A stretch of DNA of 64,000 bases from positions 62,001-126,000 of the forward strand of contig NZ_FMCW01000023.1 of assembly GCF_900091595.1 (NCBI RefSeq), read 5' to 3'. The notes under the pieces were generated by a model. It was not told where the DNA came from and ran no database searches. It saw only the letters and a list, made by a program, of their open reading frames with translations. A program made the position numbers and the translations under genes. Source of the stretch: Micromonospora haikouensis. Its GTDB lineage: Bacteria > Actinomycetota > Actinomycetes > Mycobacteriales > Micromonosporaceae. Position 1 is the stretch's first letter; each line of letters begins with the position of its first letter. This document shows positions 1 to 9,333 of this stretch, piece after piece.

Positions 1-292
1 CCTTGTCCACGGTCATCCCCTTGGCCGTCAGCATGATCACCGGCAGGGCTGAGGTCATCGGGTTGGCGCGCAGCCGCCGGGTCAGCTCCAGCCCGTCGAC
101 GCGCGGCATCATCAGGTCGACGACCGCCAGGTCGGGCCGCTGCCGCTCGATCATCTCGAGGGCCTCCTGGCCGTCGCCGGCGTGGATCACCTCGAAGCCG
201 TGCAGCCGCAGGTTGAACTCGACGAACCGGGCGATGTCGGCGTCGTCGTCGACGACGAGGATGAGGTCGGGTCGCTCGTCGGCCGGGTCCAC
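1..292 (-). CDS. Response regulator receiver domain (3' part outside window)
   Basis: The first 97 codons of a two-component response regulator are visible; the rest runs off the left edge. The receiver fold is clear: an acidic cluster VVDDD near residues 14-18, the phospho-acceptor aspartate in VVDLMMPRVDG near residue 59, and the conserved lysine of the LTAKG motif near residue 92. It should be phosphorylated by a partner histidine kinase. The output domain cannot be seen, so the function is open. The start is a GTG one base after the rpe stop codon, so it is probably co-transcribed and translationally coupled with rpe. A GTG start fits the local style. Confidence 0.85.
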   Translation of the reverse strand, partial: MDPADERPDLILVVDDDADIARFVEFNLRLHGFEVIHAGDGQEALEMIERQRPDLAVVDLMMPRVDGLELTRRLRANPMTSALPVIMLTAKGMTVDK

Positions 293-293
293 C

Positions 294-974
294 TCAGGCC
301 CCGGCGGTCGCGCGCTCCGCCAGGCCCCGCAGGCGGCGGACCGCCTCGGCGGGGTCCTCGGCGCCGTAGACGGCGGTGCCGGCCACGAACGCGTCCGCGC
401 CCGCGGCGGCCGCCTGCTCGATGGTGTCGGCGGCGATCCCGCCGTCGACCTCGATGCGCAGCTCCAGGTGGCCGGCGTCGACGTGCCGGCGGGCGGCGCG
501 CACCTTGTCGAGCAGCTCGGGGATGAACCGCTGCCCGCCGAAGCCGGCCTTGATCGTCATGATCAGCAGCGTGTCGAAGCTGGGCAGCAGCTCCAGGTAG
601 GGCTCGATCGGGGTGTCCCGGTCGATCGCCAGCCCGGCCTTCGCCCCGGCCGCCCGCAGGTCCTTGGCCAGTGACACCGGGTTGTCGCACGCCTCGGCGT
701 GGAAGGTGACGTTGTGCGCCCCGGCGTCGGCGTACCCGGGGGCCCACCGGCGCGGGTCGGTGATCATCAGGTGCACGTCGAACGGCAGCTCGGTCGCGGC
801 GCGCAGGCTCTGCACGACGGGCAGCCCGATGGTCAGGTTCGGCACGAAGTGGTTGTCCATGACGTCCACGTGCAACCAGTCCGCGGCGCCCTCGACGGCA
901 CGGACCTCCTCGGCGAGGCGGGCGAAGTCGGCGGCGAGGATGCTGGGCGCGATGATCGGCGGCGGTACGGTCAC
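294..974 (-). CDS. rpe: Ribulose-phosphate 3-epimerase
   Basis: This cytoplasmic enzyme interconverts D-ribulose 5-phosphate and D-xylulose 5-phosphate in the pentose phosphate pathway. At 226 residues it is normal length for the family and a complete TIM barrel. Visible signatures are PSILAADF near residue 10, the metal/catalytic block [12 protein letters not shown] at 35-46 (H35, D37), H69 in FDVHLMI, and the second catalytic aspartate D178 in RIEVDGGI. The usual DGHFVPN reads DNHFVPN, a mild variation. The start is GTG. A TACACT element lies six bases upstream, which suggests a leaderless transcript. The downstream response regulator begins one base after the stop. Confidence 0.95.
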   Translation of the reverse strand: MTVPPPIIAPSILAADFARLAEEVRAVEGAADWLHVDVMDNHFVPNLTIGLPVVQSLRAATELPFDVHLMITDPRRWAPGYADAGAHNVTFHAEACDNPVSLAKDLRAAGAKAGLAIDRDTPIEPYLELLPSFDTLLIMTIKAGFGGQRFIPELLDKVRAARRHVDAGHLELRIEVDGGIAADTIEQAAAAGADAFVAGTAVYGAEDPAEAVRRLRGLAERATAGA

Positions 975-980
975 GAGGTC

Positions 981-986
981 AGTGTA
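981..986 (-). promoter_or_regulatory. Candidate -10 element of a leaderless rpe transcript
   Basis: On the minus strand TACACT (TAnnnT type) ends six bases before the rpe GTG. There is no Shine-Dalgarno sequence in between, which is the layout of actinobacterial leaderless mRNAs. No convincing -35 hexamer was found at 17-18 bp. Confidence 0.4.
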
Positions 987-1231
987 CGAATGCGGCCATC
1001 AGCCGCCCGCATCGCGGCACCTTCCCGGACGCGCTGTGACCCAGCCGTGACCGGTGGTGCAAGATAAACCGGTCCGGATGGGAATCCCGGACGAAAAGTC
1101 AGCCGCGACTGGCCGATCGAGGGAAACGCGGCAAGACTCCATGCAGGACGGTCACGTAAGCTGCACGCCCGGTGGCGGAAACGCCCCACGGGCCGTGGCG
1201 CCCGACCGTCAGCTCCCGGAAAGGGCGGACG

Positions 1232-2122
1232 ATGCGACGGTGGCTTGTGGCGCTGGCGCTGGCCGGCACGGTGGTGATGCTGCTGGGCGGCTGCGCCCGC
1301 CCGCACGGGGCAGACGGCGACCTCACCGACGACTGGCCGACGCTGCGGGAACCGAAGATGTTCATCCCGGCCACCGACGCGTGCCTGCCCCGGATCACGG
1401 CGGTCGTGCAGGCCGGCACGTACGAGACGGTGGACTGCGCCCGCAGCCACCTGGCCGAGACGATCCACGTCGGCATCTTCACCGACCCGGCCATCGACGC
1501 GGGCCCGCGCCCCGAGGCGGGCACGCCCGTCCTGCGTGTCGCCCGCGCCGAGTGCGACCAGCGGGCCCGGGAGGTGCTCGGCGGCGACTGGCACTCGGCC
1601 CGGCTGAGCCTCACCATCGCCCTGCCGTCGACGTCGGCCTGGGCGAGCGGGGCCCGCTGGTACCGCTGCGACCTCAGCGAGACCGACAGCATCGACAACA
1701 CCCGGCCGGTCAACCGCGTCGGCAGCCTGCGCGGCGCGATGGTCGGCGACTCGCCGCTGACCCACCGCTGCTTCGACCCGAAGCTGATCGGGGCGAACCT
1801 GAACTACATGGCGCCCGTGCTGTGCACCGAGCCGCACCGCGCCGAGTTCGTCGGGGTCTACACCGAACGCGACATGACCTGGGCCGAGTTCATCCGGTCC
1901 AACCAGAAGGTGCACCGCCGCTGCATGGGGCTGATCGCCGAGTTCGCCAAGGTGCCCAACAACAGCGAGTTGCCGTACCGGGCGGGGTCGATCTTCTATC
2001 CCCCGTCGCAGCGGGAGTGGGACGAGGGCGACCGCGGGGTGCGGTGTTTCCTGTGGAGCGACGACCGCAAGCTCACCCGGTCGATGCGCGGCGCTGGGCC
2101 GAAGGGACTACCCGCGAGCTGA
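1232..2122 (+). CDS. Septum-formation family lipoprotein (first copy)
   Basis: A 296-residue exported lipoprotein. The signal peptide is MRRW followed by a hydrophobic stretch and the lipobox LLGGC with C21. The body holds two repeats of a cysteine-bearing domain of about 100 residues. Each has a leading Cys, a Cys-x3-His-x2-Glu block (VDCARSHLAE; VLCTEPHRAE) and a closing Cys (YRCDL; VRCFLW), so disulfide-bonded extracytoplasmic domains are likely. This matches the Septum_form family, which is associated with septation in actinobacteria; the precise activity is unknown. I chose the ATG at 1232 because it follows a GGAAAGGG ribosome site and begins the signal peptide; an upstream in-frame ATG at 1172 would bury it. 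The next gene is a close paralogue. Confidence 0.8.
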   Translation: MRRWLVALALAGTVVMLLGGCARPHGADGDLTDDWPTLREPKMFIPATDACLPRITAVVQAGTYETVDCARSHLAETIHVGIFTDPAIDAGPRPEAGTPVLRVARAECDQRAREVLGGDWHSARLSLTIALPSTSAWASGARWYRCDLSETDSIDNTRPVNRVGSLRGAMVGDSPLTHRCFDPKLIGANLNYMAPVLCTEPHRAEFVGVYTERDMTWAEFIRSNQKVHRRCMGLIAEFAKVPNNSELPYRAGSIFYPPSQREWDEGDRGVRCFLWSDDRKLTRSMRGAGPKGLPAS

Positions 2123-2209
2123 GCGCCGGTGGCGTAAAGTGCCGCTCCGTGGCGCGCCCGGCGACGGAGGCCGGTGTCCGCGACCACCGGCGACGGGGAG
2201 GTCGGACTG

Positions 2210-3097
2210 ATGCGGCGATGGTGGACGGCGGTCGCCGTGTCGGCGGGGGCGGCGCTTGCGCTGGCCGGCTGCGGCACGCCGGCCGGGCTGGACGGTGACC
2301 TCGCCGACGACTGGCGGACGATGGCGGCGCCGACGCAGTTCGTGCCCGCCGCCGGAACATGTCACACCGTCTTCGCCGACGTCGGCTACCTCAGCGGCTA
2401 CAACCCGGTGGACTGCGCGACGTCGCACCGGGTGGAGACCCTGCACGTCGGCACGCTGACCGGCGCCGCCGCCGAGCTGAGCGCGCCACCGGCCGCCGGC
2501 TCGGCCGGGATGAAGGCCGTCCGCGCCGAGTGCGACCGGGAGGTCAACAAGGCCCTCGGGGCCGACTGGCGCGCGGGGCGGCTGTTCCTGTCCCCGGTCT
2601 TCCCGTCCCGGCAGGCCTGGTCGGGCGGGGCCCGCTGGTTCCGCTGCGACGTGAGCGAGGTGGAGAGCGTCGACGACCCCAGCGCCGTGCCCCGCACCGG
2701 CAGCCTCGCCGGCGCGTTGAAGGGCGCCTCGGCGCTGGCCCACCGCTGCTTCAACCCGAAGATCAAGAAGGACGACGTGCAGGAGATGACCCCCGTCGCC
2801 TGCACCAGGAAGCACCGCGTCGAGTTCGTCGGCGTCTACCAGGCCCCCGACATCTCCTTCGCCCAGGTCGACAAGAACCGGATGCGCATCCACAAGGGCT
2901 GCCGGACGCTGATCGCCTCGTACGCGAAGGTGCCGAACAACGGCGACCTGGAGTATCGGGCGGGCACCATCTTCTACCACCCCTTCGAGCAGGAGTGGAA
3001 GGACGGCAACCGGGGCGTGCAGTGCTTCCTCTGGGTCGACCGTGACCTCACCCGATCGGTGAAGGGCATCGGCACCAAGGGCCTGCCGGTGCAGTGA
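2210..3097 (+). CDS. Septum-formation family lipoprotein (tandem paralogue)
   Basis: This 295-residue lipoprotein is clearly a tandem duplicate of its upstream neighbour. It shares the start MRRW, a lipobox LALAGC with C21, the following LDGDLADDW motif, two Cys-x3-His-x2-Glu domains (VDCATSHRVE; VACTRKHRVE) and the C-terminal pattern RAGTIFYHP...GVQCFLW ending KGLPVQ. It is expected on the outer face of the membrane. A GGGGAGGT ribosome site precedes the ATG at 2210. The 87 bp between the copies suggests co-transcription. What the pair binds is not deducible from sequence. Confidence 0.8.
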   Translation: MRRWWTAVAVSAGAALALAGCGTPAGLDGDLADDWRTMAAPTQFVPAAGTCHTVFADVGYLSGYNPVDCATSHRVETLHVGTLTGAAAELSAPPAAGSAGMKAVRAECDREVNKALGADWRAGRLFLSPVFPSRQAWSGGARWFRCDVSEVESVDDPSAVPRTGSLAGALKGASALAHRCFNPKIKKDDVQEMTPVACTRKHRVEFVGVYQAPDISFAQVDKNRMRIHKGCRTLIASYAKVPNNGDLEYRAGTIFYHPFEQEWKDGNRGVQCFLWVDRDLTRSVKGIGTKGLPVQ

Positions 3098-3107
3098 CCC
3101 GGCCGGC

Positions 3108-3136
3108 GGGCGGGGCGACCGGGAGTCGCCCCGCCC
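3108..3136. terminator. Bidirectional hairpin between convergent genes
   Basis: A perfect 12-bp GC stem (GGGCGGGGCGAC / GTCGCCCCGCCC) with a five-base loop lies between the converging lipoprotein gene and rsmB. There is no long T tract, as is usual for high-GC terminators. Confidence 0.65.
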
Positions 3137-3145
3137 CCGTTCGGT

Positions 3146-4669
3146 TCAGCCCCGGCGCAGGACCGCCAGGAACATGGCGTCGGTGCCGTGCCGGTGCGGC
3201 CAGAGCTGCACCGACGGCCCGTCGCCCAGCCCCGGCATGCCGGCCGGCAGCAGCGGCCGGGCGTCGACGAAGTCCGCCGGCACCCCGGCCCGCCGCGCCG
3301 CCTCGGTCACCGTCACGTGCGTCTCCACGGTGTGCGGGGAACACGTCACGTAGGCCACCAGGCCGCCCGGCCGGGCCGCCCGCAGCGCCGCCGACAGCAG
3401 CTCCCGCTGCAGGCGGGTCAGCGGCGGCAGGTCCGACGGCTGCTTGCGCCAGCGGGCCTCCGGCCGGCGACGCAGCGCGCCCAGCCCGGTGCACGGGGCG
3501 TCGACCAGGACCCGGTCGAAGTGCCCCTCCGGCAGCTCCGGGTCGGCCCCCACGGTGCGGCCGTCGGTGTGCAGCACCGTCACCGGCAGTCCCCGCGTGG
3601 CCTGGCCGACGAGCCGGGCCCGGTGCTCGGAGACCTCCACCGCGGTCAGCCGGGCCCCCCGCTGGGCGGCGATCGCCCCGAGCAGGCCGGACTTGCCGCC
3701 CGGCCCGGCGCACAGGTCCAGCCAGTGGGCGTCCGGGCCGTCGAGCGGGGCGACCGCGAGGGCGTTGGCCACCAGCTGGGAGCCCTCGTCCTGCACGTGC
3801 GCCCGCCCCTCGGCCAGCGCCGGCAGGTCGCCCGGGGCACCGCCGGCGAGATAGACCGCGTACGGGGAGAACGCCCCCGGTGCGCCGCCCACCTCGTCGG
3901 CCAGGACGACCGGGTCGGCCAGGCCGGGCCGGGCACACAGGTGCACCGGCGGGCGCTCGTTGTCCTCGATCAACAGCCGGGTGGTCTCGCCGAGGTCGCC
4001 GCCGAGCGCCTCGGCGAAGGACCGCACGATCCACTGGGGGTGGCTGTACGCCAGGGCCAGGTGCCCGATCGGGTCCGTCTCGAAGGCCGGGGCGAGCTTC
4101 GCCACCCAGGCGTCGGCGTCGCGCCCCGCCACCTCGCGCAGCACCGCGTTGGCGAAGCCCGTCGCCCCGATGCCGACCGCGCGCACCAGGTCGACGGTCG
4201 AGGAGACCGCCGCGTGCGCCGGCACCCGCGTGTGCAGCAGCTGGTAGGCACCCAGCCGCAGCGCGTCGCGCACGGGCGGGTCGATCCGGGCCACGTCCCG
4301 GCCGGCCGCGTCGGTGAGGATCGCGTCGAGGGTGCCGATGTGGCGCAGCGTGCCGTACGTCAGCTCGGTGGCGAAGGCGGCGTCCCGGCCGGTCAGCCGC
4401 TCCTGCCGCAGCAACGCCGGCAGCACCAGGTTGGCGTACGCGTCGTCGCGGTGCACCGCCGCGACCGCCTGGTAGGCGACGTGCCGGGGCAGGTCGACGG
4501 CGGGCCGCGCCGGCCGCGTGCCGCGCCGGTCGTCGCCCCGGCCGCCCCGGGCCGGGCGGTCGCCGAAGGCCGGGCGGTCGCCCCGGGGGCCGCCGGTCGA
4601 CCGGTCGGGCCGCCGGTCGGTGCGGGGGGCGCGCTGCTCGTCGTACCGTCGCTCCGTGGGCCCGGTCAC
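3146..4669 (-). CDS. rsmB: 16S rRNA (cytosine-5)-methyltransferase, RsmB/NOP2 family
   Basis: A 507-residue SAM-dependent methyltransferase expected to make m5C in 16S rRNA. Residues 1-58 are an Arg/Gly/Pro-rich disordered extension. A NusB-like RNA-binding domain follows at about 60-185, then the catalytic Rossmann domain. SAM motif I is [13 protein letters not shown] at 306-318. Motif IV is DAPCTGLG with C383, and motif VI is VTCSPH with the nucleophilic C433. The GTG start overlaps the fmt stop by four bases (GTGA), so the two are translationally coupled in def-fmt-rsmB. A longer in-frame extension into fmt is only a shadow. Confidence 0.92.
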   Translation of the reverse strand: MTGPTERRYDEQRAPRTDRRPDRSTGGPRGDRPAFGDRPARGGRGDDRRGTRPARPAVDLPRHVAYQAVAAVHRDDAYANLVLPALLRQERLTGRDAAFATELTYGTLRHIGTLDAILTDAAGRDVARIDPPVRDALRLGAYQLLHTRVPAHAAVSSTVDLVRAVGIGATGFANAVLREVAGRDADAWVAKLAPAFETDPIGHLALAYSHPQWIVRSFAEALGGDLGETTRLLIEDNERPPVHLCARPGLADPVVLADEVGGAPGAFSPYAVYLAGGAPGDLPALAEGRAHVQDEGSQLVANALAVAPLDGPDAHWLDLCAGPGGKSGLLGAIAAQRGARLTAVEVSEHRARLVGQATRGLPVTVLHTDGRTVGADPELPEGHFDRVLVDAPCTGLGALRRRPEARWRKQPSDLPPLTRLQRELLSAALRAARPGGLVAYVTCSPHTVETHVTVTEAARRAGVPADFVDARPLLPAGMPGLGDGPSVQLWPHRHGTDAMFLAVLRRG

Positions 4670-5592
4670 GCGAGCTCCTCCCCCGCGCCGACCCGGGCGC
4701 CGCGCGCCCAGTCGCTCGCCGCCATGGCCTTCTTGCCCGCGGCCCGCACCTCGCCGAGGGCCACCGGGGTGGTGGCCGTGCCGGCCAGCACGCGGGACTT
4801 CTCCGCCAGCAGCTCGCCGGGCTTCAGGTCGGGGCCGTCGGGCACCGGGACGACCGGGCCGAGCTTGACCCGCTCGCCCCGGAACGTGGTCCACGGGCCG
4901 GGCGCGGGGGTGCACGCCCGGATCCGCCGGTCCACCGCGAACGCGGGGTCGCCCCAGCGCACCCGGGCGTCGTCGACGGTCAGCTTCGGCGCGAGCGACA
5001 CCCCGTCGGCCGGCTGCGGCTCGGCGCGGGCGGTGCCCGCGTCGAGCGCGTCGAGGACGGCCACCAGCAGGCCGGAACCGGAGTGGGCGAGCCGCTCCAA
5101 CAGGTCGCCGGAGGTGTCGGTGGGGCGGATCTCGTCGGTGACGGTGCCGTAGACCGGGCCGGTGTCCAGCCCCTCCTCCAGCGCGAAGACGCTCGCCCCG
5201 GTCAGCTCGTCGCCGTGCAGCACGGCCTGCTGGACGGGGGCCGCGCCCCGCCACGCGGGCAGCAGCGAGAAGTGCAGGTTGATCCAGCCGTGCCGGGGGA
5301 TCTCCAGCGCGACCGGGGGCACCAGCGCGCCGTAGGCGACGACCGGGACGCAGTCGGGGGCCAGCGCGCGCAGCCGGTCGAGGAACTCCGGCTCGCGCGG
5401 GCGGGCCGGGGTGAGCACCTCGACGCCGCGCTCGTCGGCCCAGGCCCCGACGGGCGAGCGGACCAGGCCCCGGCCCCGGCCGGCGGGGGCGTCGGGGCGG
5501 GTGACGACGGCGACGAGGTCGTGGCCGGAGGCCGCGATGGCGTCCAGGGCGGGCAGGGCGACGGCCGGTGTGCCGGCGAAGATCAGGCGCAC
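4666..5592 (-). CDS. fmt: Methionyl-tRNA formyltransferase
   Basis: This enzyme transfers a formyl group from 10-formyl-THF to initiator Met-tRNA. The protein has 308 residues, normal for the family. The N-terminus [14 protein letters not shown] is the usual Rossmann start. The catalytic triad is visible as N105 and H107 in INLHFSLLP and D143 in GLDTGP, with the [11 protein letters not shown] loop at 109-119. A C-terminal OB-like tRNA-binding domain follows. The start is GTG at 5592, four bases after the def stop. It is coupled at its 3' end to rsmB. Confidence 0.95.
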   Translation of the reverse strand: MRLIFAGTPAVALPALDAIAASGHDLVAVVTRPDAPAGRGRGLVRSPVGAWADERGVEVLTPARPREPEFLDRLRALAPDCVPVVAYGALVPPVALEIPRHGWINLHFSLLPAWRGAAPVQQAVLHGDELTGASVFALEEGLDTGPVYGTVTDEIRPTDTSGDLLERLAHSGSGLLVAVLDALDAGTARAEPQPADGVSLAPKLTVDDARVRWGDPAFAVDRRIRACTPAPGPWTTFRGERVKLGPVVPVPDGPDLKPGELLAEKSRVLAGTATTPVALGEVRAAGKKAMAASDWARGARVGAGEELA

Positions 5593-5596
5593 CGGG

Positions 5597-6154
5597 TCAC
5601 CGCCCCAGGCCGAAGGGGCTGCCGGCGTGCGGGTCGAGCTTGACCGTCGGCGGGGCCGCCACGTCATACCACTCGGCCTGGCGGATCGCCTTCATCGCCT
5701 CCTTGCGGCCGGCCGGGTCCAGCCGGTCGACGAAGAGCACGCCGTCGAGGTGGTCGGTCTCGTGCTGCACGCAGCGGGCCATCAGGCCCGTGCCGACGAT
5801 CTGGACCGGGTCGCCGTAGCTGTTGAAGCCCTTGGCGACGACGTTCTGCCGGCGCTTGGTGTCGAAGTAGAGCCCGGGGATGGACAGGCAGCCCTCGGGG
5901 CCGTCCTGCTCCTCGGCGTCGGGGAACTCCAGCACCGGGTTGACCAGGTGGCCGAGCACGTCGTCAACGTCGAAGGTGAACACCCGCAGGCCCACTCCGA
6001 GCTGGGGCGCGGCGAGACCCGCGCCGCTCTGCTCACGCATCGTGTCGGTGAGGTCGGCAACGAGCCTGCGCAGCTCGGCGTCGAAGTCGACCACCGGATC
6101 GGCCGGCGTGCGCAACACCGGATCCCCGAACAGACGGATGGGCTGGACGGTCAC
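5597..6154 (-). CDS. def: Peptide deformylase
   Basis: This metalloenzyme removes the formyl group from nascent peptides. The protein has 185 residues. All three family motifs are intact: GAGLAAPQ at 44-51, EGCLS at 87-91 (metal ligand C89), and HETDH at 131-135 with the catalytic glutamate. The active-site Tyr of the more common HEYDH is Thr here, a harmless-looking variation. The GTG start has a GAAGGAG ribosome site. It is first in the def-fmt-rsmB operon, which is logical because Fmt adds the formyl group that Def removes. Confidence 0.95.
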   Translation of the reverse strand: MTVQPIRLFGDPVLRTPADPVVDFDAELRRLVADLTDTMREQSGAGLAAPQLGVGLRVFTFDVDDVLGHLVNPVLEFPDAEEQDGPEGCLSIPGLYFDTKRRQNVVAKGFNSYGDPVQIVGTGLMARCVQHETDHLDGVLFVDRLDPAGRKEAMKAIRQAEWYDVAAPPTVKLDPHAGSPFGLGR

Positions 6155-6194
6155 GCGGGATGGCTCCTTCGGTCGGGCGGGTCAGGGCCGTACC

Positions 6195-6200
6195 AGTCTA
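6195..6200 (-). promoter_or_regulatory. Possible -10 element upstream of def
   Basis: TAGACT on the minus strand fits TAnnnT and lies about 40 bp upstream of the def start, ahead of the ribosome site. No good -35 is visible, so this is weak. Confidence 0.3.
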
Positions 6201-6242
6201 CGGACTGCCCGGGGGCCTCCCCCCGCCCGCGACCGGGACGGG

Positions 6243-7226
6243 TCAGGCGCCGGGGGCCGGATCGCCGGCGAGCACGGCGTCGCCGGCCAGCAGGCAGTGC
6301 GCCGGCAGCGGCAGGGTGATGCCGTGGGCGGCCTCCCAGTCGTACACGGTGCCGGGGCGGACCTGGGCGGCGAAGTAGTCCGCCGCGCTCGTCCCGCCCA
6401 CCACCGGCTCGTCGACCTCGGCGACCAGCCGGGCGGGCACCAGCGGGAAGCCGTTGCGGATGGCCGCGCTGAGCCGCCGGTGGCCGTCGACGACGAAGAA
6501 GTATTCCCCGGTGAAGCCGATGGTCAGGGGCTCCAGCGCCTCGTCGCCGGCGGCGGCGACCTCGTCGACGAAGCCCGCGTCCCACAGGCCGCGCAGGGCA
6601 CCGACGTCCTCGGTCGGGTAGACCCGGGTCGGGTCGAGCAGCAGCAGCGGCGGGGCGTCGCGCAGCACGTCCGCGCCGAGCCGCCCCTCGTAGACGTCGA
6701 TGATGTGGCCGATCACCTGCTCCGGGTTGGCCCGGGTGGAGTCGCAGATCAGGTCGTAGTTGCGCAGCCGGGCCTTGTCGACGCCGTAGCGGACGATGAA
6801 CCGGCCCCGCTCGCTCTCGCTGCGCTCGCGCAGCTTGGCCCTGGCCTCCTCCAGCGAGGTGTAGCTCTCGGCCGGGCCGGAGGGGCGGGCCAGGACCCGG
6901 CGGGCCGCCTCGGTCGGCTCGGTGATCATGTGCACCTTGAGCGCGTCGGTGAAGAAGTGCCAGGCGAGCCGGGAGTCCATGACCAGGCTCTCGCCGGAGG
7001 CCGCGATGTCCTGCTGGAGCTGGTCGACGTAGCCGTCGACGGCCTGGTCCAGCTCGGCGTGCAGGTTGAGCTGGAGCGCGGTCATCTGCCGCTCCTGCGC
7101 CATCTGGCGGTAGAGGTCGCCGACGCTGACCCGGCGCAGCCCGAGCCGCTTGGCGATCTCGACGGACACGGTGCTCTTGCCGCTGCCGAGGTCACCGTTG
7201 AAGACGATCGATTGACGAACGGTCAC
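6243..7226 (-). CDS. Cytidylate-kinase-like domain fused to a ParB-like domain
   Basis: A 327-residue two-domain protein. Residues 1-180 resemble archaeal-type CMP/dCMP kinases. They show a P-loop GDLGSGKST at 11-19, then RRVSVGDLYRQMAQER, a DSRLAW segment near 84, a lid-like ESERGRF segment and YDLICDSTRANPEQV near 157-171. Residues 195-270 resemble a ParB/sulfiredoxin-type fold: LDPTRVYPTEDVG, then PLTIG and VVDGHRRLSAA at 246-255. The family-level reading is nucleotide phosphoryl transfer plus a DGHRR domain that in relatives binds or hydrolyses nucleotides. The combined function is unknown to me. I chose GTG at 7226 because a GGTGGA site precedes it and the P-loop strand begins at once; an upstream start at 7286 is possible. 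It stands between priA and def. Confidence 0.75.
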   Translation of the reverse strand: MTVRQSIVFNGDLGSGKSTVSVEIAKRLGLRRVSVGDLYRQMAQERQMTALQLNLHAELDQAVDGYVDQLQQDIAASGESLVMDSRLAWHFFTDALKVHMITEPTEAARRVLARPSGPAESYTSLEEARAKLRERSESERGRFIVRYGVDKARLRNYDLICDSTRANPEQVIGHIIDVYEGRLGADVLRDAPPLLLLDPTRVYPTEDVGALRGLWDAGFVDEVAAAGDEALEPLTIGFTGEYFFVVDGHRRLSAAIRNGFPLVPARLVAEVDEPVVGGTSAADYFAAQVRPGTVYDWEAAHGITLPLPAHCLLAGDAVLAGDPAPGA

Positions 7227-7363
7227 GACTGGTCCACCCCTGATCACCGGCTGACTGGCGTCGTCGACGTGGCGTCGTACCGACACGCCGTCGTGCGCCC
7301 GGGCATGACGGGCGATGCTATCACGCAGCGGCGACCACGGATCGTGACCGCCACTCCGATCGA

Positions 7364-9268
7364 CTAGAACAGCGAAAGAGGGTCGATCTGGACGCGGACC
7401 GGATCGGCGGCCTTACGGAGAGTGCGCACCCCGGCGGCGGCGTGCAGCGCCTCGGCGAGGGCCGCCGCCCGGGCCCGGGGCACCCGGACGAGCATCCGCT
7501 CCTTCTCGCCGTCGGCGGGGACCGGGCCCAGCACCTCGGCCGCCTCGGGCAGCCGGGCGGCGGCCAGCAGGTCGGCCACCGCGTCGGGCGGGCCGGTGAC
7601 GCTGGCCATCCGCACCGCTGGCGGGAACCCCAGCTCGCGGCGCTCGGCCAGCTCCCGGGCGGCGAACCAGGCGGCGTCCCAGCGCAGCAGCGCCTGCACC
7701 GGCGCGAGGGCGCCGTCGGCGACCACCACCACCCGGCCGCCGGCCGTCGCGGGTCGGGCCAGCGCGGCGGCGGCCAGCCAGCGGCGCAGCGCCTCCTCGC
7801 CGGCCCGCAGGTCGGCCCGGGTCAGCAGGGCCCACGAGTCGAGCAGCAGCACCGCGCCGTAGCCGCCGTCGGCGATCGGCTCGGCCCCCGGGGTGGCCAC
7901 CACGAGGCCCGCGCCGCCGGGCACGGTGGTGAGCACCTCCTCCCGGCCGGAGGTGCGCACCGGCACCCCGGGGAAGGCCCGGCCCAACTCCTCGGCGGTG
8001 CGCCGGGCGCCGGTGACGGCCGCGCGCAGCCGCCGCCCGCCGCACTCCGGGCAGGCGTACGCGGCGGAGATCCGGCCGCACCAGCGGCAGGCCGGTGTCC
8101 CCCGCGCCGACGGCAGGGCGAGCGGGCCGGCGCAGTGCGGGCAGCGGGCCGGGGTGCGGCAGTCCGCGCAGGAGATCGACGGCAGGTAGCCGCGGCGGGG
8201 CACCTGGACCAGCACCGGGGCGTCGGCGCCGAGCGCGTCCCGGGCGGCGGCCCAGGCCAGGCTGGGCAGCCGGGCCGTCGCCGCGCCGGGATCGCGGGCC
8301 AGCTGCGGGTCGTCCCCGGTCGGCGCGACGGCGGGGGTACGCGCCCGCACGGTGGCCCGGTCGGCGACCACCTCCCGCGCCCAGCCGGTCTCCACCAGCA
8401 GCTGCGCCTCGGCGCTGCGGGCGTACCCGCCGACCAGGGCGGCCGCGTCGGCGAGCCGGGCGCGGGTGAGCAGCACGTCGCGGGCGTGCGGGTAGGGGGC
8501 GCGCGGCTCGGCGTGCAGGTCGTCGCCGTCGTCGACGATGGCGACCAGGCCGAGCCGGGCCACCGGGGCGAACATCGCCGCGCGGGTGCCGATGACGACC
8601 GGCACGTCCCCGCGCCGGGCGGCCAGGAACGCGCGGTAGCGGCGGGCGGGGCCGAGGGCGGCGGAGAGGCTGACGTGCCGCCCGGGGCCGAGGGCGGCGG
8701 TCAGCGCCGCGTCGAGGCGGTCGAGGTCCCGGGCGTCGGGCACGACCAGCACCGCGCCCCGCCCGCCGGCCACCGTGGCGGCGACCGCCTCGGCGTACCG
8801 GGCGGGCCAGTCCTCCCCCGGCAGCGCGGACCAGACCGCCCGGGCGGGGCGGCCCTCGGTCAGCGCCCGCAGGAACGCCGGCCCGGCCGGGTACGCCCGC
8901 CAGCCGGCCGCCTCCGGCGGGGCCAGGGGCGCGGGCGGCTCCGGCGGGACGTGCGGCTCCTTCTCCACCCGGGCGTGCCGGGGCGGCACGGCCAGCCGGA
9001 GCACGTCGGCGAGGCTGCCGGCGTACCGGTCGGCGACGGCCCGGGCCAGCCGGACGACCTCGTCGGCGAGCACGGGCTCGGGCGAGACGAGCCGGTCGAG
9101 GTAGGCGAGCCTGCCGGTGTGCCCCGAGTCGTCGGCCCGTTCCAGCAGCCAGCCGTCCACGAGCTGGCCGGCGAAGCGCACCTTCACCCGGGTGCCGGGG
9201 ACGGCCTCGTCGGCCAGCTCGGCGGGGACCAGGTAGTCGAAGGGGCGGTCGAGGTGGGCCAGGGGCAC
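7364..9268 (-). CDS. priA: Replication restart protein PriA, helicase motifs degenerate
   Basis: A 634-residue PriA/primosomal protein N' homologue, which acts at stalled replication forks. The N-terminal DNA-binding domain begins PLAHLDRPFDYLVP. The zinc-binding region near residues 364-409 keeps eight cysteines in C-x2-C pairs (CADC, CPHC, CRWC, CPEC). The helicase core has lost its Walker A: where GxTGSGKT is expected the sequence reads LPGEDWPARYAEAV, and the DEEH box reads DDGDDLH. This is the known actinobacterial situation, so a structural rather than unwinding role is likely. The start is uncertain. GTG 9268 is used, but the frame stays open upstream (ARVCVDVPLAHL) and homologues often include those residues. 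Confidence 0.85.
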   Translation of the reverse strand: MPLAHLDRPFDYLVPAELADEAVPGTRVKVRFAGQLVDGWLLERADDSGHTGRLAYLDRLVSPEPVLADEVVRLARAVADRYAGSLADVLRLAVPPRHARVEKEPHVPPEPPAPLAPPEAAGWRAYPAGPAFLRALTEGRPARAVWSALPGEDWPARYAEAVAATVAGGRGAVLVVPDARDLDRLDAALTAALGPGRHVSLSAALGPARRYRAFLAARRGDVPVVIGTRAAMFAPVARLGLVAIVDDGDDLHAEPRAPYPHARDVLLTRARLADAAALVGGYARSAEAQLLVETGWAREVVADRATVRARTPAVAPTGDDPQLARDPGAATARLPSLAWAAARDALGADAPVLVQVPRRGYLPSISCADCRTPARCPHCAGPLALPSARGTPACRWCGRISAAYACPECGGRRLRAAVTGARRTAEELGRAFPGVPVRTSGREEVLTTVPGGAGLVVATPGAEPIADGGYGAVLLLDSWALLTRADLRAGEEALRRWLAAAALARPATAGGRVVVVADGALAPVQALLRWDAAWFAARELAERRELGFPPAVRMASVTGPPDAVADLLAAARLPEAAEVLGPVPADGEKERMLVRVPRARAAALAEALHAAAGVRTLRKAADPVRVQIDPLSLF

Positions 9269-9333
9269 GTCGACACAGACGCGAGCGACCGGCGACCCGT
9301 CGGCGGGTCGCCGGTCGCCGCGCGTGTTGCTGG

